A DNA stretch of 64,000 nt from Aquimarina muelleri DSM 19832 (lineage in GTDB: Bacteria > Bacteroidota > Bacteroidia > Flavobacteriales > Flavobacteriaceae), in NCBI RefSeq assembly GCF_000430665.1, contig NZ_AUML01000025.1:1-64000 (forward strand), in the 5' to 3' direction. Every line of letters begins with the position of its first letter. Within the stretch, counting starts at the first letter, position 1. The notes under the pieces are model-generated. The model saw only the letters and a list, made by a program, of their open reading frames with translations. It was not told the DNA's origin and did no database searches. Made by a program: the position numbers and the translations under genes. Shown one piece after another: positions 8,596 through 18,397 of this stretch.

Positions 8596-9897
8596 ATGTC
8601 TAAAAATAACACCTTATTTAATAAAGCATTTAAAAACTTATTTTTTTCAGTTTTACTTATAACAGGATGCTCTATAAACATTCATGCACTTACTTATTTC
8701 CAAGATACAAATAGCAATATTAATTACAATAAATATCAAGGATACATCCTTGATTCAGAAACCAATAAACCACTTATTTCTGTAACCATTTCAGTAAAAG
8801 AAACTAATATTTCTACTATCACTAATGATGAAGGAGAGTTCCTATTAAAAGTCCCCAAAGGTATGGCCGGCTCAAAAATAATTATATCTCACCTTGGATA
8901 TCGCGACAAAATAGTTCCACTTTCAAAATTTAATGAAGAAATATTAAAAATAAAACTAGAGCTATCCGTTACAGAATTATCTGAGGTTACTATTGACTCC
9001 AAAGATCCTGAAGCTCTAATACAAGCTGTAATTAAAAAAAAGGGAAGTAATTACCTTAATAACAATACCATTATGACGGCATTTTATAGAGAAACTATAA
9101 AAAAACGCAGAACATATGTTTCACTTTCTGAGGCTGTAGTAGATATATATAAAAACCCCTATGAATCTCCAAAAACAGATGTTATTAAGCTTTTTAAAGC
9201 TCGAAAAAGTGCAGATTATAAAAAATTAGATACCCTAACATTAAAACTACAAGGAGGTCCATCCAGTGCTTTATGGTTAGATGTAATGAAAAATCCTGAG
9301 CTTCTTTTTACAGAAAACATATCCAACAACTATCAATTTAGTTTTGATAAATCTACAAAAATTAACGACAAAGATATTTATGTCTTGAATTTCAAGCAAC
9401 GTTCACATATAAAAGAACCTTTATATTTTGGTAAATTATATATAGATTCTGAAACATTGGCTATGACTAAAGCTATTTTTAGTCTTAATATGGAGAACAA
9501 AGAAGAGGTAAACAAAATGTTTGTTAGAAAAAAACCGAAAAATGCAAAAGTACAACCTACTCTTGCTTCTTACACTATTGATTACCGACAAAAAGATGGT
9601 AGATGGTATTATGGCTATGGAAAAATTGATCTTATTGTAAAAATAAACTGGAAAAAAAGATTATTTAACTCTATCTACAAATTAAATGTAGAAATGGCAA
9701 TCACTGACTGGAAAAAGAATACTAATAATGAAAACATAAGGCCTAAAGATCGATTAAAAGCCTCTGTTGTTATTAGTGACGAAGCCTCTGGGTTTTCTGA
9801 TCCAAAATTCTGGGGTGAATATAATGTTATAGAACCTGAAAAACCAATAGAGTCTGCTATTAAAAAAATTCAAAAAAAATTACAAAAATTAAATTAG
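8596..9897 (+). CDS. Carboxypeptidase-regulatory-like domain protein, exported
   Basis: A 433-residue exported protein. The N-terminus has a hydrophobic segment (NLFFSVLLITGCSINIHA) that could be a lipoprotein signal (ITGC) or a normal signal cleaved after IHA; the sequence does not decide. Residues about 45-130 are a CarboxypepD_reg-like beta-sandwich (GYILDSETNKPLISVTISV ... TNDEGEFLLKVPKG), the domain also found at the N-terminus of SusC-type receptors. Here no plug or barrel follows. The remaining 300 residues are a conserved-looking but unnamed region, common in Bacteroidota, with many basic residues near the end. Function is unknown; a cell-envelope role is likely. Confidence 0.75.
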   Translation: MSKNNTLFNKAFKNLFFSVLLITGCSINIHALTYFQDTNSNINYNKYQGYILDSETNKPLISVTISVKETNISTITNDEGEFLLKVPKGMAGSKIIISHLGYRDKIVPLSKFNEEILKIKLELSVTELSEVTIDSKDPEALIQAVIKKKGSNYLNNNTIMTAFYRETIKKRRTYVSLSEAVVDIYKNPYESPKTDVIKLFKARKSADYKKLDTLTLKLQGGPSSALWLDVMKNPELLFTENISNNYQFSFDKSTKINDKDIYVLNFKQRSHIKEPLYFGKLYIDSETLAMTKAIFSLNMENKEEVNKMFVRKKPKNAKVQPTLASYTIDYRQKDGRWYYGYGKIDLIVKINWKKRLFNSIYKLNVEMAITDWKKNTNNENIRPKDRLKASVVISDEASGFSDPKFWGEYNVIEPEKPIESAIKKIQKKLQKLN

Positions 9898-9990
9898 TAT
9901 ATCTTCTGATCGCCTAACACATATAACATAAATATGGGATCAATTATTTTTATAAAATTAGATACCTAGAAATATATAAGCATCTAATTT

Positions 9991-10087
9991 TGATCAACAA
10001 CCTCAAGGAAAACTCATGAGGCATCTTTCTGAAAAGAATTTTTTTTCGAAATAAACTCTAGAGTATTAATCTTTTTAAAAAGATTAA
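9991..10087. repeat. Dispersed repeat family 1, divergent copy, plus 22-bp palindrome
   Basis: This intergenic stretch aligns with the repeats at 38440 and 51296: CAACAACCTCA ... TGAGG, then a TTCGAA-like stretch, then ATAAACTCTA and ATTAATC. The hairpin arms are CCTCA (10001-10005) and TGAGG (10017-10021), with the same 16-bp spacing as in the other copies. It ends in a perfect 22-bp palindrome (10066-10087). It precedes the S41 peptidase gene. Confidence 0.55.
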
Positions 10088-10177
10088 AAATTCACTATAC
10101 AATTTTGCTACTTTTACATCTGGGAAAATAAAATTTGTAATAAAAGTCAACTAGACTACAGCTTAAAAATCATTGTA

Positions 10178-11632
10178 ATGAGGAAAATACAATTCTTTAT
10201 GTTTTTTTGCATATATACTTATGTAATTTCTGCTCAAAAAAACATAGATTCTATAGCAGTAAAAGAAGATTTTAAAATTTTTGAAAGCATTCTAAAAAAA
10301 GGACATCCTAGCTTATATGAGTACATCTCTAATGATTCTATCGAAAATATTTTTAAAACCACAAAAGAATCTTTAAAAAGAGTTACATCAGATATAGAAT
10401 TGTATAAAAAAATGATTAATGTTACAGACAAGATTAAAGATGGACATCTTTTATTATTACCCCCTAATACTATTAAAACAGATCAACACTATTTTCCTTT
10501 AATTCTAAAATTGATAAATACTGAATTCTATGTAGATACTGATGATTTTAAAATCCCTATTGGTTCAAAAATTAATCGTATTAACCAAGTTGAAGCATCT
10601 GAAATACTGGAAAAACTTAAAAAACACATACCCAGTGATGGATATAATCTAACCCGAAAATACAGAGAAATAGAATTAAAATTTGGGTTATATTTTGCTT
10701 ATGAGTATGGAATACAAAAAGAATTCAATATTGATTATACAGAACCAAATGGAACAGAAAAAAACAGCATTCTTCCTTCTGAATCTTTTACAAAAGTAAG
10801 ACTTAGAAATACTAAACGAAATTCATATTTTGCTAAGTTTCATCAAAAAGAAAACGGTTTTGATTATTTTGATGCATTCATTAACAAAAAAGATCCTTTT
10901 GTATATTATAAAAATGAAATAAACACAGCTGTACTAGTTGTTAACTCTTTTGGAGGAGATATTAGAATTTTCAAATCTAAATTGATAAAAATATTCCAAG
11001 AGATCCACAAAAAAAAAATTAATCACCTTATTATTGATGTTAGACGTAACGAAGGTGGTTTTAGACCAAATGCAATCCATCTCTATTCCTTTATAACAGA
11101 TAGTATTTTTAAACAAAGAACAAGTGAGTATATTGCTTCATTAACTGTTCCTGAACGAGAATATGTAACCAGAACATATTTTAACGAAAAAGAATTTTTA
11201 AAAGACCGGTTTAATAATCATCCCATTTATGATGGATGGAAACTTAAATTTGATGATCTGGAAACCATAATGGTGCCAAACAAAAATAGATTTAAAGGAA
11301 AAGTGTATGTATTAACAAGCGGTAGTACTTTTTCTGCCGGCTCTACTTTTGTTTTAAATGCAAAAAACAATCCTAATATAATGGTTATAGGAGAAGAAAC
11401 TGGTGGAGGCTATTATTTTCATACTGGTGAATACCCTGTGTTTTATGAATTCCCTAATTCAAAAATCATTATGACTATGTATATGGAAAAAATAAATCAT
11501 TATATCTTAGACAATACAGTGCCTAAAGGATCAGGTATATTGCCTGATAAAAATATTCTTCTTTCTACAGAGGATCTAATATCTGGTAAAGATCCCGAAT
11601 TAGATTATATTTTTAGATGGATTAAGGGCTAA
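10178..11632 (+). CDS. S41 family (tail-specific-like) serine peptidase, exported
   Basis: A 484-residue protein with an N-terminal signal peptide ending in ISAQ. The C-terminal half has the S41 core: the strand LIIDVRRNEGG, then VYVLTSGSTFSAGSTFVLN with the likely nucleophile S386, then IGEETGGG. The N-terminal half resembles the helical and PDZ-like part of S41 enzymes from Bacteroidota. It is expected to degrade peptides or protein tails in the periplasm or outside the cell. The usual C-terminal processing lysine is not obvious, as in S41 subfamily B members that use another general base. It is monocistronic. The substrate is unknown. Confidence 0.88.
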   Translation: MRKIQFFMFFCIYTYVISAQKNIDSIAVKEDFKIFESILKKGHPSLYEYISNDSIENIFKTTKESLKRVTSDIELYKKMINVTDKIKDGHLLLLPPNTIKTDQHYFPLILKLINTEFYVDTDDFKIPIGSKINRINQVEASEILEKLKKHIPSDGYNLTRKYREIELKFGLYFAYEYGIQKEFNIDYTEPNGTEKNSILPSESFTKVRLRNTKRNSYFAKFHQKENGFDYFDAFINKKDPFVYYKNEINTAVLVVNSFGGDIRIFKSKLIKIFQEIHKKKINHLIIDVRRNEGGFRPNAIHLYSFITDSIFKQRTSEYIASLTVPEREYVTRTYFNEKEFLKDRFNNHPIYDGWKLKFDDLETIMVPNKNRFKGKVYVLTSGSTFSAGSTFVLNAKNNPNIMVIGEETGGGYYFHTGEYPVFYEFPNSKIIMTMYMEKINHYILDNTVPKGSGILPDKNILLSTEDLISGKDPELDYIFRWIKG

Positions 11633-11659
11633 ACTAGTGTAATATTAAACTCAGTTTCA

Positions 11660-11848
11660 CTATCCTATATAAGTATTAACACTTGTTATTAATTTACAAG
11701 AATTATGCAACATTTTTTTAAATTTTAAAGCCAAATGTTCATCATTAAATTTCATTGCTTCACTAATACTATTAGATAATACAAGTTCGCCTATAAGATA
11801 CTCCACAAAATAACTTTGATCGTCTGTTAAAAGCACATATTCTGTCAT
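11660..11848 (-). CDS. Small hypothetical protein, 62 residues
   Basis: I do not recognise this protein. It is acidic at the N-terminus (MTEYVLLTDDQSYFVEYL) and has a helical second half (SISEAMKFNDEHLALKFKKML). That pattern is common in short Bacteroidota proteins that read as display or sensor-like beta strands followed by a helix. No signal or membrane segment is seen. It stands alone, convergent with the S41 peptidase. Codon use looks like real coding sequence, but the short length keeps confidence modest. Confidence 0.5.
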   Translation of the reverse strand: MTEYVLLTDDQSYFVEYLIGELVLSNSISEAMKFNDEHLALKFKKMLHNSCKLITSVNTYIG

Positions 11849-12346
11849 AGGATATTTATTTTTTCTTACTTTCTCATACAGCTAACTGTAATAAAAAAGT
11901 ATCCAAATAGTAATACATTTATTGTTGTAAAAATAATTGTAATATTTACCAAAAAAATACAAGGTTAGAATACTTTTACACAGATATATTAACAATTTCA
12001 AGAAGTGGAGTATAATTTTTGATATACCCAAAGGGTTTACAAAAAACATATACTAATGAAACATGCTCTATTCCTTATTCTCGCCATCTTAAGTTTATTT
12101 TCCTGTTTTAAGTCAAAAGCATTACCATATGTTTTGCCTCAAAATTTATTAGAACCACTATTATACCGTTTATAATTTGAATTTACCGTAACAAAATGTT
12201 CTTTTTTCACCCTCAGTATCAGAATAAAAAAAAACCGTAGTCCTGCTATGTTTAATACCAGATCTAGTCTGGCACAAGCTTTTCTTCTTCACTGAAACAA
12301 AAAAATATTTATTTTCTTTTCCAGTAAATTCAAACTACAAATGGTA
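11849..12346. other. 498-bp stretch holding only a tiny lipoprotein-like frame
   Basis: The only coding candidate is the 39-codon frame at 12056-12175. A small hairpin (CCAGA/TCTGG, about 12260-12275) and A/T runs are the other visible structure. No RNA gene or clear promoter box is seen. Confidence 0.4.
12056..12175 (+). CDS. Very small lipoprotein-like peptide, 39 residues
   Basis: The frame starts ATG AAA CAT GCT and encodes a textbook lipoprotein signal: basic start (MKH), hydrophobic core (ALFLILAILSL) and lipobox LFSC with Cys17. It is followed by FKSKALPYVLPQNLLEPLLYRL and a TAA stop. After lipid modification the mature peptide would be only 23 residues. It could be a real short lipoprotein or the surviving start of a decayed longer gene; downstream frames show no obvious continuation. 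It stands alone. Confidence 0.45.
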   Translation: MKHALFLILAILSLFSCFKSKALPYVLPQNLLEPLLYRL

Positions 12347-12661
12347 TTATATTTTTCTTAGAAGCCCTATTTCTATATATTCTGAAATCCTCTCTTTTTT
12401 ATCAATTTTATCTGTTTGTACAGGAATCCAACCATCTATTTTGACTATATCATTAGGGTTACTGCTAAAAAACATTTCATATTCACAGACCTCAAAATTA
12501 TTTTTAGATGTAAAAGGTTTTTGTTTATTTTTTGTTTTATCCACTATTCTTTTTTGAACAATTTCTATTTTAGCAGCCAAATCAAGGGTTTCTGTATCCT
12601 TATGTACTTCTACATCCAAAAATTCTGAAATTGAAACCATTACTATTTCTTCTATATTCAT
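12347..12661 (-). CDS. Hypothetical acidic cytoplasmic protein, 104 residues
   Basis: I do not recognise this protein. It has no signal peptide or membrane segment. The first 40 residues look helical (SISEFLDVEVHKDTETLDLAAKIEIVQKRI). The middle is basic and the end is a beta-like stretch (VCEYEMFFSSNPNDIVKIDGWIP). It stands alone, flanked by long AT-rich spacers. It is likely real because its composition differs from the shadow frame on the other strand. Confidence 0.5.
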   Translation of the reverse strand: MNIEEIVMVSISEFLDVEVHKDTETLDLAAKIEIVQKRIVDKTKNKQKPFTSKNNFEVCEYEMFFSSNPNDIVKIDGWIPVQTDKIDKKERISEYIEIGLLRKI

Positions 12662-13018
12662 TTTTTATTTTGATTAGTCTTATTATTAAAAAGGTTTTTA
12701 GTTCATTTTTTATAGATATATACTAGAGTTATTACAAAACATATTTTATTACACAAAAACCATATCTATTAAAAAATAATCAAATCACCCCCTCAGAATA
12801 GCATAAAACTACACATAAACAACACAAAACTACAAACAAACTACATTAAAAAAAGGGGTTAGCTGTAATATTTATAATTTTATAAAAATATTATTTAAAA
12901 AATGATTATTCCATAGTTTAAAATTTATAAAATTTTTTTTTGTAAAAAACAAAAAATCTCAACTATATTTATAATTACAAATACTTTAAATTTGTTAACT
13001 CACTAGAAATATTATTTC
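12662..13018. promoter_or_regulatory. AT-rich spacer with the promoter of the DUF4202 gene
   Basis: This 357-bp spacer separates two divergent genes. TAAATTTG at 12987-12994 matches the Bacteroidota -7 box TAnnTTTG and lies 25 bp before the DUF4202 ATG at 13019, giving a leader of about 18 nt. The rest is A/T runs; no frame or hairpin stands out. Confidence 0.45.
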
Positions 13019-13603
13019 ATGCCCATAGATAAATTAACACACGCATACACTTTGATTGATCAAGCAAATGCAGAAGATCCGAATAAAGAAAAAGTAAATA
13101 ATGAATTAGTTGCTAAAGAGTTGATCTACGGTAAACGAATGACAGACACCTTAGAGAAATTTGAGCCACATGCGACTGAAGCTCTTAAACTTGCTGCTAG
13201 ATCACAACATATTTGTAGATGGAAAATCTCTCGTGATAATTACCCTTTGGATCGTGTTGGATATTTAAAATGGAGAGAAGAATTAAAAAAATTTCATGCT
13301 AAAAAATCCTCCGAAATTCTGGAATCAGTAGGTTATAGTTCTGAAACCATAAACAGAGTGTCTTTTTTAATACAAAAAAAGCAATTGAAAAAGGATGAGG
13401 ATACACAAACTTTAGAAGATGTAATCTGTCTTGTTTTTCTTAATTTTTATTACCCTGAATTTTTGATAAAACATACAGAAGAAAAAATCATTGATATTTT
13501 ACAAAAAACATGGCGTAAAATGTCTGATAAAGGACATGAAGCTGCTTTACAACTTTCTTTTTCTGAAAAAGCATTGGAGCTTATAAAAAAAGCACTATTC
13601 TAA
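13019..13603 (+). CDS. DUF4202 family protein
   Basis: A 194-residue soluble protein matching DUF4202 over its whole length: DKLTHAYTLIDQANAEDPN at the start, RMTDTLEKFEPHATEALKLAARSQHICRW in the middle, and a conserved DNYPLDRVGYLKWREEL. The spaced histidines and acidic residues (H in EPH, RSQH, then EDVICLVFLNFY) suggest a helical, metal-binding HD-like fold. The biochemical role is not established. It has its own promoter and is convergent with the kinase gene. Confidence 0.85.
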   Translation: MPIDKLTHAYTLIDQANAEDPNKEKVNNELVAKELIYGKRMTDTLEKFEPHATEALKLAARSQHICRWKISRDNYPLDRVGYLKWREELKKFHAKKSSEILESVGYSSETINRVSFLIQKKQLKKDEDTQTLEDVICLVFLNFYYPEFLIKHTEEKIIDILQKTWRKMSDKGHEAALQLSFSEKALELIKKALF

Positions 13604-13633
13604 TTCTATTATCTACAACTTGTTATCTATACA

Positions 13634-14494
13634 TTAGTTTTTTTTTTTAATTACCTCCTTGCGGTAGTAATCAATAATGCCATCTATAGGTCTTCTTACA
13701 ATATTACCTACCGTAAGATGGTATGGCCAAACAGCTGCTCTAATTATATCTTCGCTAAAATGAGCTATAGAACCTATAAAATGTATAGGAACATTCTGTG
13801 ACTCTGGAAAGCACAACACCCTATTTTCTATAAACTCTTGAATCCCTTCTGTAATAATTTTATAAAAATACCCATTACGCTCACTTGTAAAAATAAACTC
13901 TGCAAAAGATGCCAAATAAGTGTTAGGGTTTTCTTTTTTGTACAAATTTTCTTTTATAGTGTCAGAAGATAAATCAAAACTTTTTTCGAATTCTGAAGCT
14001 ATATCCTGAGGCATTCTTTTGTAATAATAATCTCGAATTAGCCTTTTTCCAAAATGGTTACCACTAGCCTCATCCATAAGTATATACCCTAGAGAATCTA
14101 CCGACATGTGGATATCATCTCCATCAAAATAACAACTATTAGAACCCGTACCCAAAATACATACAATACCTGGTTCTGTTGTTGCTGCATATACGGCAGC
14201 AACCATATCTTCTTTAACAACAATTTCTGAGGTGACAAAAAAATCTTCGAAGACTTTTTTTAACATTGCTGCTGGCTTTGCCGTACCGCACCCCGCTCCA
14301 TAAAAATGAACTATATCAATTTTATCTCGATAAGAAGAAATTTCTACGTTTTCTCTAATCCGCCGCTCTAGTAAAGATTTCTCAAACACAGCAGGATTTA
14401 ATCCTTTTGTACGAGTTTTAAAAACGATTTCTCCCACATCGTCTAGAAGAATCCAATCACATTTGGTAGAACCACCATCGGCTAATAAAATCAT
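13634..14494 (-). CDS. BadF/BadG-type ATPase, N-acetylglucosamine-kinase-like
   Basis: A 286-residue member of the sugar kinase/actin-like fold. The phosphate-1 loop is ADGGSTKCDW at the start, and the second nucleotide loop is GTGSNSCYFDG (about residue 115). A conserved glycine-rich stretch FYGAGCGTAKPA lies between. Homologues phosphorylate N-acetylglucosamine or related amino sugars taken up or recycled from the wall. It starts at its first ATG, preceded by a cruciform-like repeat that ends the gap transcript. Nearby gap and pfkA suggest central sugar metabolism. The substrate is inferred only from the family. Confidence 0.85.
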   Translation of the reverse strand: MILLADGGSTKCDWILLDDVGEIVFKTRTKGLNPAVFEKSLLERRIRENVEISSYRDKIDIVHFYGAGCGTAKPAAMLKKVFEDFFVTSEIVVKEDMVAAVYAATTEPGIVCILGTGSNSCYFDGDDIHMSVDSLGYILMDEASGNHFGKRLIRDYYYKRMPQDIASEFEKSFDLSSDTIKENLYKKENPNTYLASFAEFIFTSERNGYFYKIITEGIQEFIENRVLCFPESQNVPIHFIGSIAHFSEDIIRAAVWPYHLTVGNIVRRPIDGIIDYYRKEVIKKKN

Positions 14495-14628
14495 TTTAAA
14501 ATTTGTTTATTGTTAACAAAAGGAAATAAGAAAATTAATATAAAGTCACTCTTAATTAAAATCAATAAAATATATCAATAACCGTACATTTATTTTGATT
14601 AGAATCTTTATATGATAATTAATATAGT

Positions 14629-14703
14629 GATGTCTAAAAAGCGTATACGAAAATCATAATAAGTTTATAAAAAACTTATACTATTCTTGACTTTTTAGAC
14701 ATC
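14629..14703 (-). terminator. Long inverted repeat ending the pfkA-gap transcript
   Basis: A perfect 13-bp inverted repeat (GATGTCTAAAAAG at 14629-14641 with its complement at 14691-14703) encloses a second inner inverted repeat (ATAAGTTT ... AAACTTAT). It lies 14 bp past the gap stop codon and upstream of the kinase gene. The nested form suggests a terminator or a small mobile palindrome. Confidence 0.55.
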
Positions 14704-14716
14704 CCAAACATCTAAT

Positions 14717-15742
<1,026 letters not shown>

Positions 15743-15769
15743 TTATAATGTGGTTACATTTTTATTAAG

Positions 15770-16756
15770 TTATACCGATGTTATATCGGCTACTTTTATT
15801 AATCCATCATGTTTATGTGGTCTTTTTTCTAAAGCTGTTTTAAGCGGTACTACAGTAACAGTTTTGTGAACAATACCTATCATTATTTCACTCTTACCTT
15901 CTAATAAAGCTTCAACTGCACCTACTCCTAATTTACTAGCTAATACTCTATCAAAACAACTAGGAGACCCTCCTCTCTGTATATGACCCAGAACAGAAAC
16001 TCTTACCTCATACCCTTCCAGATTTTCTTCGACATATTCTCCTAATTCAAAAATATTCTTTCCAGATTTATCTCCTTCAGCTACTACAATTATACTTGAC
16101 GTTTTTCCTGTTTTTTTACTTTTTTTAAGCGAATCCAAAAGCCTCTCTACTCCCATATCTTCTTCAGGAATTAAAATCTCTTCTGCTCCTGCTCCTATCC
16201 CTGCATTTAGAGCTATATCTCCTGAGTCTCGTCCCATAACTTCTATTAAAAACAATCGATTATGTGAACTTGCTGTATCTCTAATTTTATCTATAGCTTC
16301 TACAACAGTGTTTAATGCTGTATCATATCCTATAGTATAATCTGTACCATTAATGTCATTATCTATGGTACCTGGAATACCTACTACAGGAAAGTTAAAT
16401 TCCTCAGATAATTTTAAGGCTCCTGTAAAACTACCATCTCCTCCAATAACAACTAATGCCTCAATATTATTCTTTACTAGATTGTTATATGCTTTTTGCC
16501 TCCCTTCTTCTGTTCTAAAAGCACTCGAACGTGCTGACTTAAGAAAAGTACCTCCTTTATTAATAATATTACGCACAGAACGGGCATTCAATTCTTCCAT
16601 TTCATTATGGATAAGGCCTTCATATCCTTTATAAACGCCAAAACAATTTACTTTGTAATAACTACAAGCACGAACAACTGCTCTAATTGCAGCATTCATT
16701 CCCGGAGCATCTCCTCCTGATGTTAATACAGCTATATTTTTAACTTTTTTTGTCAT
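15770..16756 (-). CDS. pfkA: 6-phosphofructokinase
   Basis: A 328-residue ATP-type phosphofructokinase. The ATP site is VLTSGGDAPGMNAAIRA and GGDGSFTGALKL; the catalytic loop is GIPGTIDNDINGTDYTIG (aspartate about residue 130); the sugar-phosphate segment is VMGRDSGDIAL. The GDGS form is that of ATP-dependent rather than pyrophosphate-dependent enzymes. It lies upstream of gap on the same strand. Together the two genes form the upper and middle glycolysis steps that receive glucose 6-phosphate from the maltodextrin locus next door. Confidence 0.97.
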   Translation of the reverse strand: MTKKVKNIAVLTSGGDAPGMNAAIRAVVRACSYYKVNCFGVYKGYEGLIHNEMEELNARSVRNIINKGGTFLKSARSSAFRTEEGRQKAYNNLVKNNIEALVVIGGDGSFTGALKLSEEFNFPVVGIPGTIDNDINGTDYTIGYDTALNTVVEAIDKIRDTASSHNRLFLIEVMGRDSGDIALNAGIGAGAEEILIPEEDMGVERLLDSLKKSKKTGKTSSIIVVAEGDKSGKNIFELGEYVEENLEGYEVRVSVLGHIQRGGSPSCFDRVLASKLGVGAVEALLEGKSEIMIGIVHKTVTVVPLKTALEKRPHKHDGLIKVADITSV

Positions 16757-16911
16757 TGAGTCAAATCTATTGCTATTGGCAGTAATAACCTAATTTGCAA
16801 AAAAACTAAAACGTTTTCGGTTAATAAATTCAATCTTTTAAAACAAAAAACATGGTGTTTTAACAGATTTTTAGACTTTAAATTGGAGATAAAGCAACAA
16901 TATTAAGGATT

Positions 16912-16944
16912 AAAACAAAAAACGACTTGGGTAGACAAGTCGTT
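16912..16944 (-). terminator. Intrinsic terminator of the maltodextrin operon
   Basis: A 9-bp perfect stem (AACGACTTG at 16921-16929 with CAAGTCGTT at 16936-16944, 6-nt loop) lies 27 bp past the stop codon of the GH13 lipoprotein. On the minus strand it is followed by TTTTGTTTTAA. It ends the sugar operon before pfkA. Confidence 0.82.
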
Positions 16945-16971
16945 CTCATAAATTAATATCGTAATCTTTAA

Positions 16972-18360
16972 CTATTCTTTAATTAAAATTAAATATTTCC
17001 AAGGATTTAGTTCCAATCCTTTCCCTGTTTTTAGATGTATACGCTTTTCAGAAAAGTAATCTATATAAGCCTCTTCTTTAGTATCGTCTAGGATAAAATT
17101 TACTTTTTCTTTTGTCAAATTTGCAATAAAAACAACTTTATTATTTTCTTTTTCTCTTGCAAATGCTAAAATCTTAGTATCATCAGATGTTTTAATGCGT
17201 TTATAAGATGCTGCATTTTTACCACCATGTAAAGCCTGATTCGTGTTTTTAAGTTTCCCTAATTTTTTATACAAAGGAAAAAATACACCTTTCTCTTTAC
17301 TAATTGTATCCTTATCAAAAAATAGTAAACGTTTGTCCATATCATATTCTTGACCAGAATAGATCAATGGCATTCCTGGTGCCAGATAAGAAAGTGCTGC
17401 TAATACTTCTTTGGCATCTCCCATTCTTTCTTTCACGGTACCATTCCAAGAGTTTTCGTCATGATTAGATGTAAAATTCATTAAAATATCATCTTTTGCA
17501 TACATAGAGTCTATTTGCTCCATTCTTTTGTCCCATTCTGCTACATTTGCTTTTCCTTTAGCAATATCATTCATTTTATGATGCGTATCCCATCCATATC
17601 CCATATCGAATGCATTTTCTAATAATTCAGGCTCCCAACCTTCTGCCAACATAAAAACAGGTTTTATTTTCTCGAGTTCAGCTACAGCATTCTCCCAAAA
17701 ATCTACAGGAACCATTCCTGCTACATCACATCGAAAACCGTCTACTCCTTCTTCTTTTATCCAATATGACATATCTTGTATCATTTGCTCTCGCATTTGT
17801 TGATTGTCATAATTAAGATCTGCAACATCTGTCCAGTCTGTATCTACTGTATGCGTAATATTACCTTCTTTGTCCTTAGTATAATACTCTGGATGTTCTT
17901 TTAACCAAACATGATCCCAACCAGTATGATTAGCAACCCAATCCAAAATAACATATATCCCATTATCATGAGCAGTTTTTACTAAAACCCTAAAATCTTC
18001 GATAGTACCAAACTCAGGATTTACTTTGGTATAATCAGATACCGCATAATAGCTACCTAAAGAACCTTTACTTTTAGTAGTAGATATTGGATAAATTGGC
18101 ATAATCCACAATACTTTTACACCTAAATCTTTAAGAACGGGAATATCTTTGGTAAATGCATTAAAAGTACCCTCTTCAGAATATTGTCTAATATTGGCCT
18201 CATAAATCACCGCATTTTCAATTACGGTATCATGTACTGGAATAAACTTTTCTTTTACTTCCTCTTCAATTTCTATCTTGGATAGACTTTCTTCTTTTTT
18301 TGTCTTTCCACAGGAAAATAGAATTCCAATTACTGTAAGACTTAAAATTATCTTTTTCAT
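16972..18360 (-). CDS. GH13 alpha-amylase-family lipoprotein
   Basis: A 462-residue GH13 enzyme with a lipoprotein signal (GILFSC, Cys about residue 17), so it is anchored in the envelope. The conserved GH13 regions are: I DWVANHTGWDH; II GFRCDVAG with nucleophile D212; III LAEGWEPE with acid/base E240; IV SNHDEN with D301. All catalytic residues are intact. It probably hydrolyses short maltodextrins. It lies 37 bp behind the SusA-like gene and is the last gene of the minus-strand maltodextrin operon. It has no added starch-binding domain. Confidence 0.94.
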   Translation of the reverse strand: MKKIILSLTVIGILFSCGKTKKEESLSKIEIEEEVKEKFIPVHDTVIENAVIYEANIRQYSEEGTFNAFTKDIPVLKDLGVKVLWIMPIYPISTTKSKGSLGSYYAVSDYTKVNPEFGTIEDFRVLVKTAHDNGIYVILDWVANHTGWDHVWLKEHPEYYTKDKEGNITHTVDTDWTDVADLNYDNQQMREQMIQDMSYWIKEEGVDGFRCDVAGMVPVDFWENAVAELEKIKPVFMLAEGWEPELLENAFDMGYGWDTHHKMNDIAKGKANVAEWDKRMEQIDSMYAKDDILMNFTSNHDENSWNGTVKERMGDAKEVLAALSYLAPGMPLIYSGQEYDMDKRLLFFDKDTISKEKGVFFPLYKKLGKLKNTNQALHGGKNAASYKRIKTSDDTKILAFAREKENNKVVFIANLTKEKVNFILDDTKEEAYIDYFSEKRIHLKTGKGLELNPWKYLILIKE

Positions 18361-18397
18361 TTAATTAAATTTATAGGTGGTTATTTGCGGTTATATT

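Noticed and set aside
16762..16769. TAGATTTG box right before pfkA, implying a leaderless message
   Set aside because: Such 8-bp matches are frequent by chance in this AT-rich DNA, and no second element supports it.
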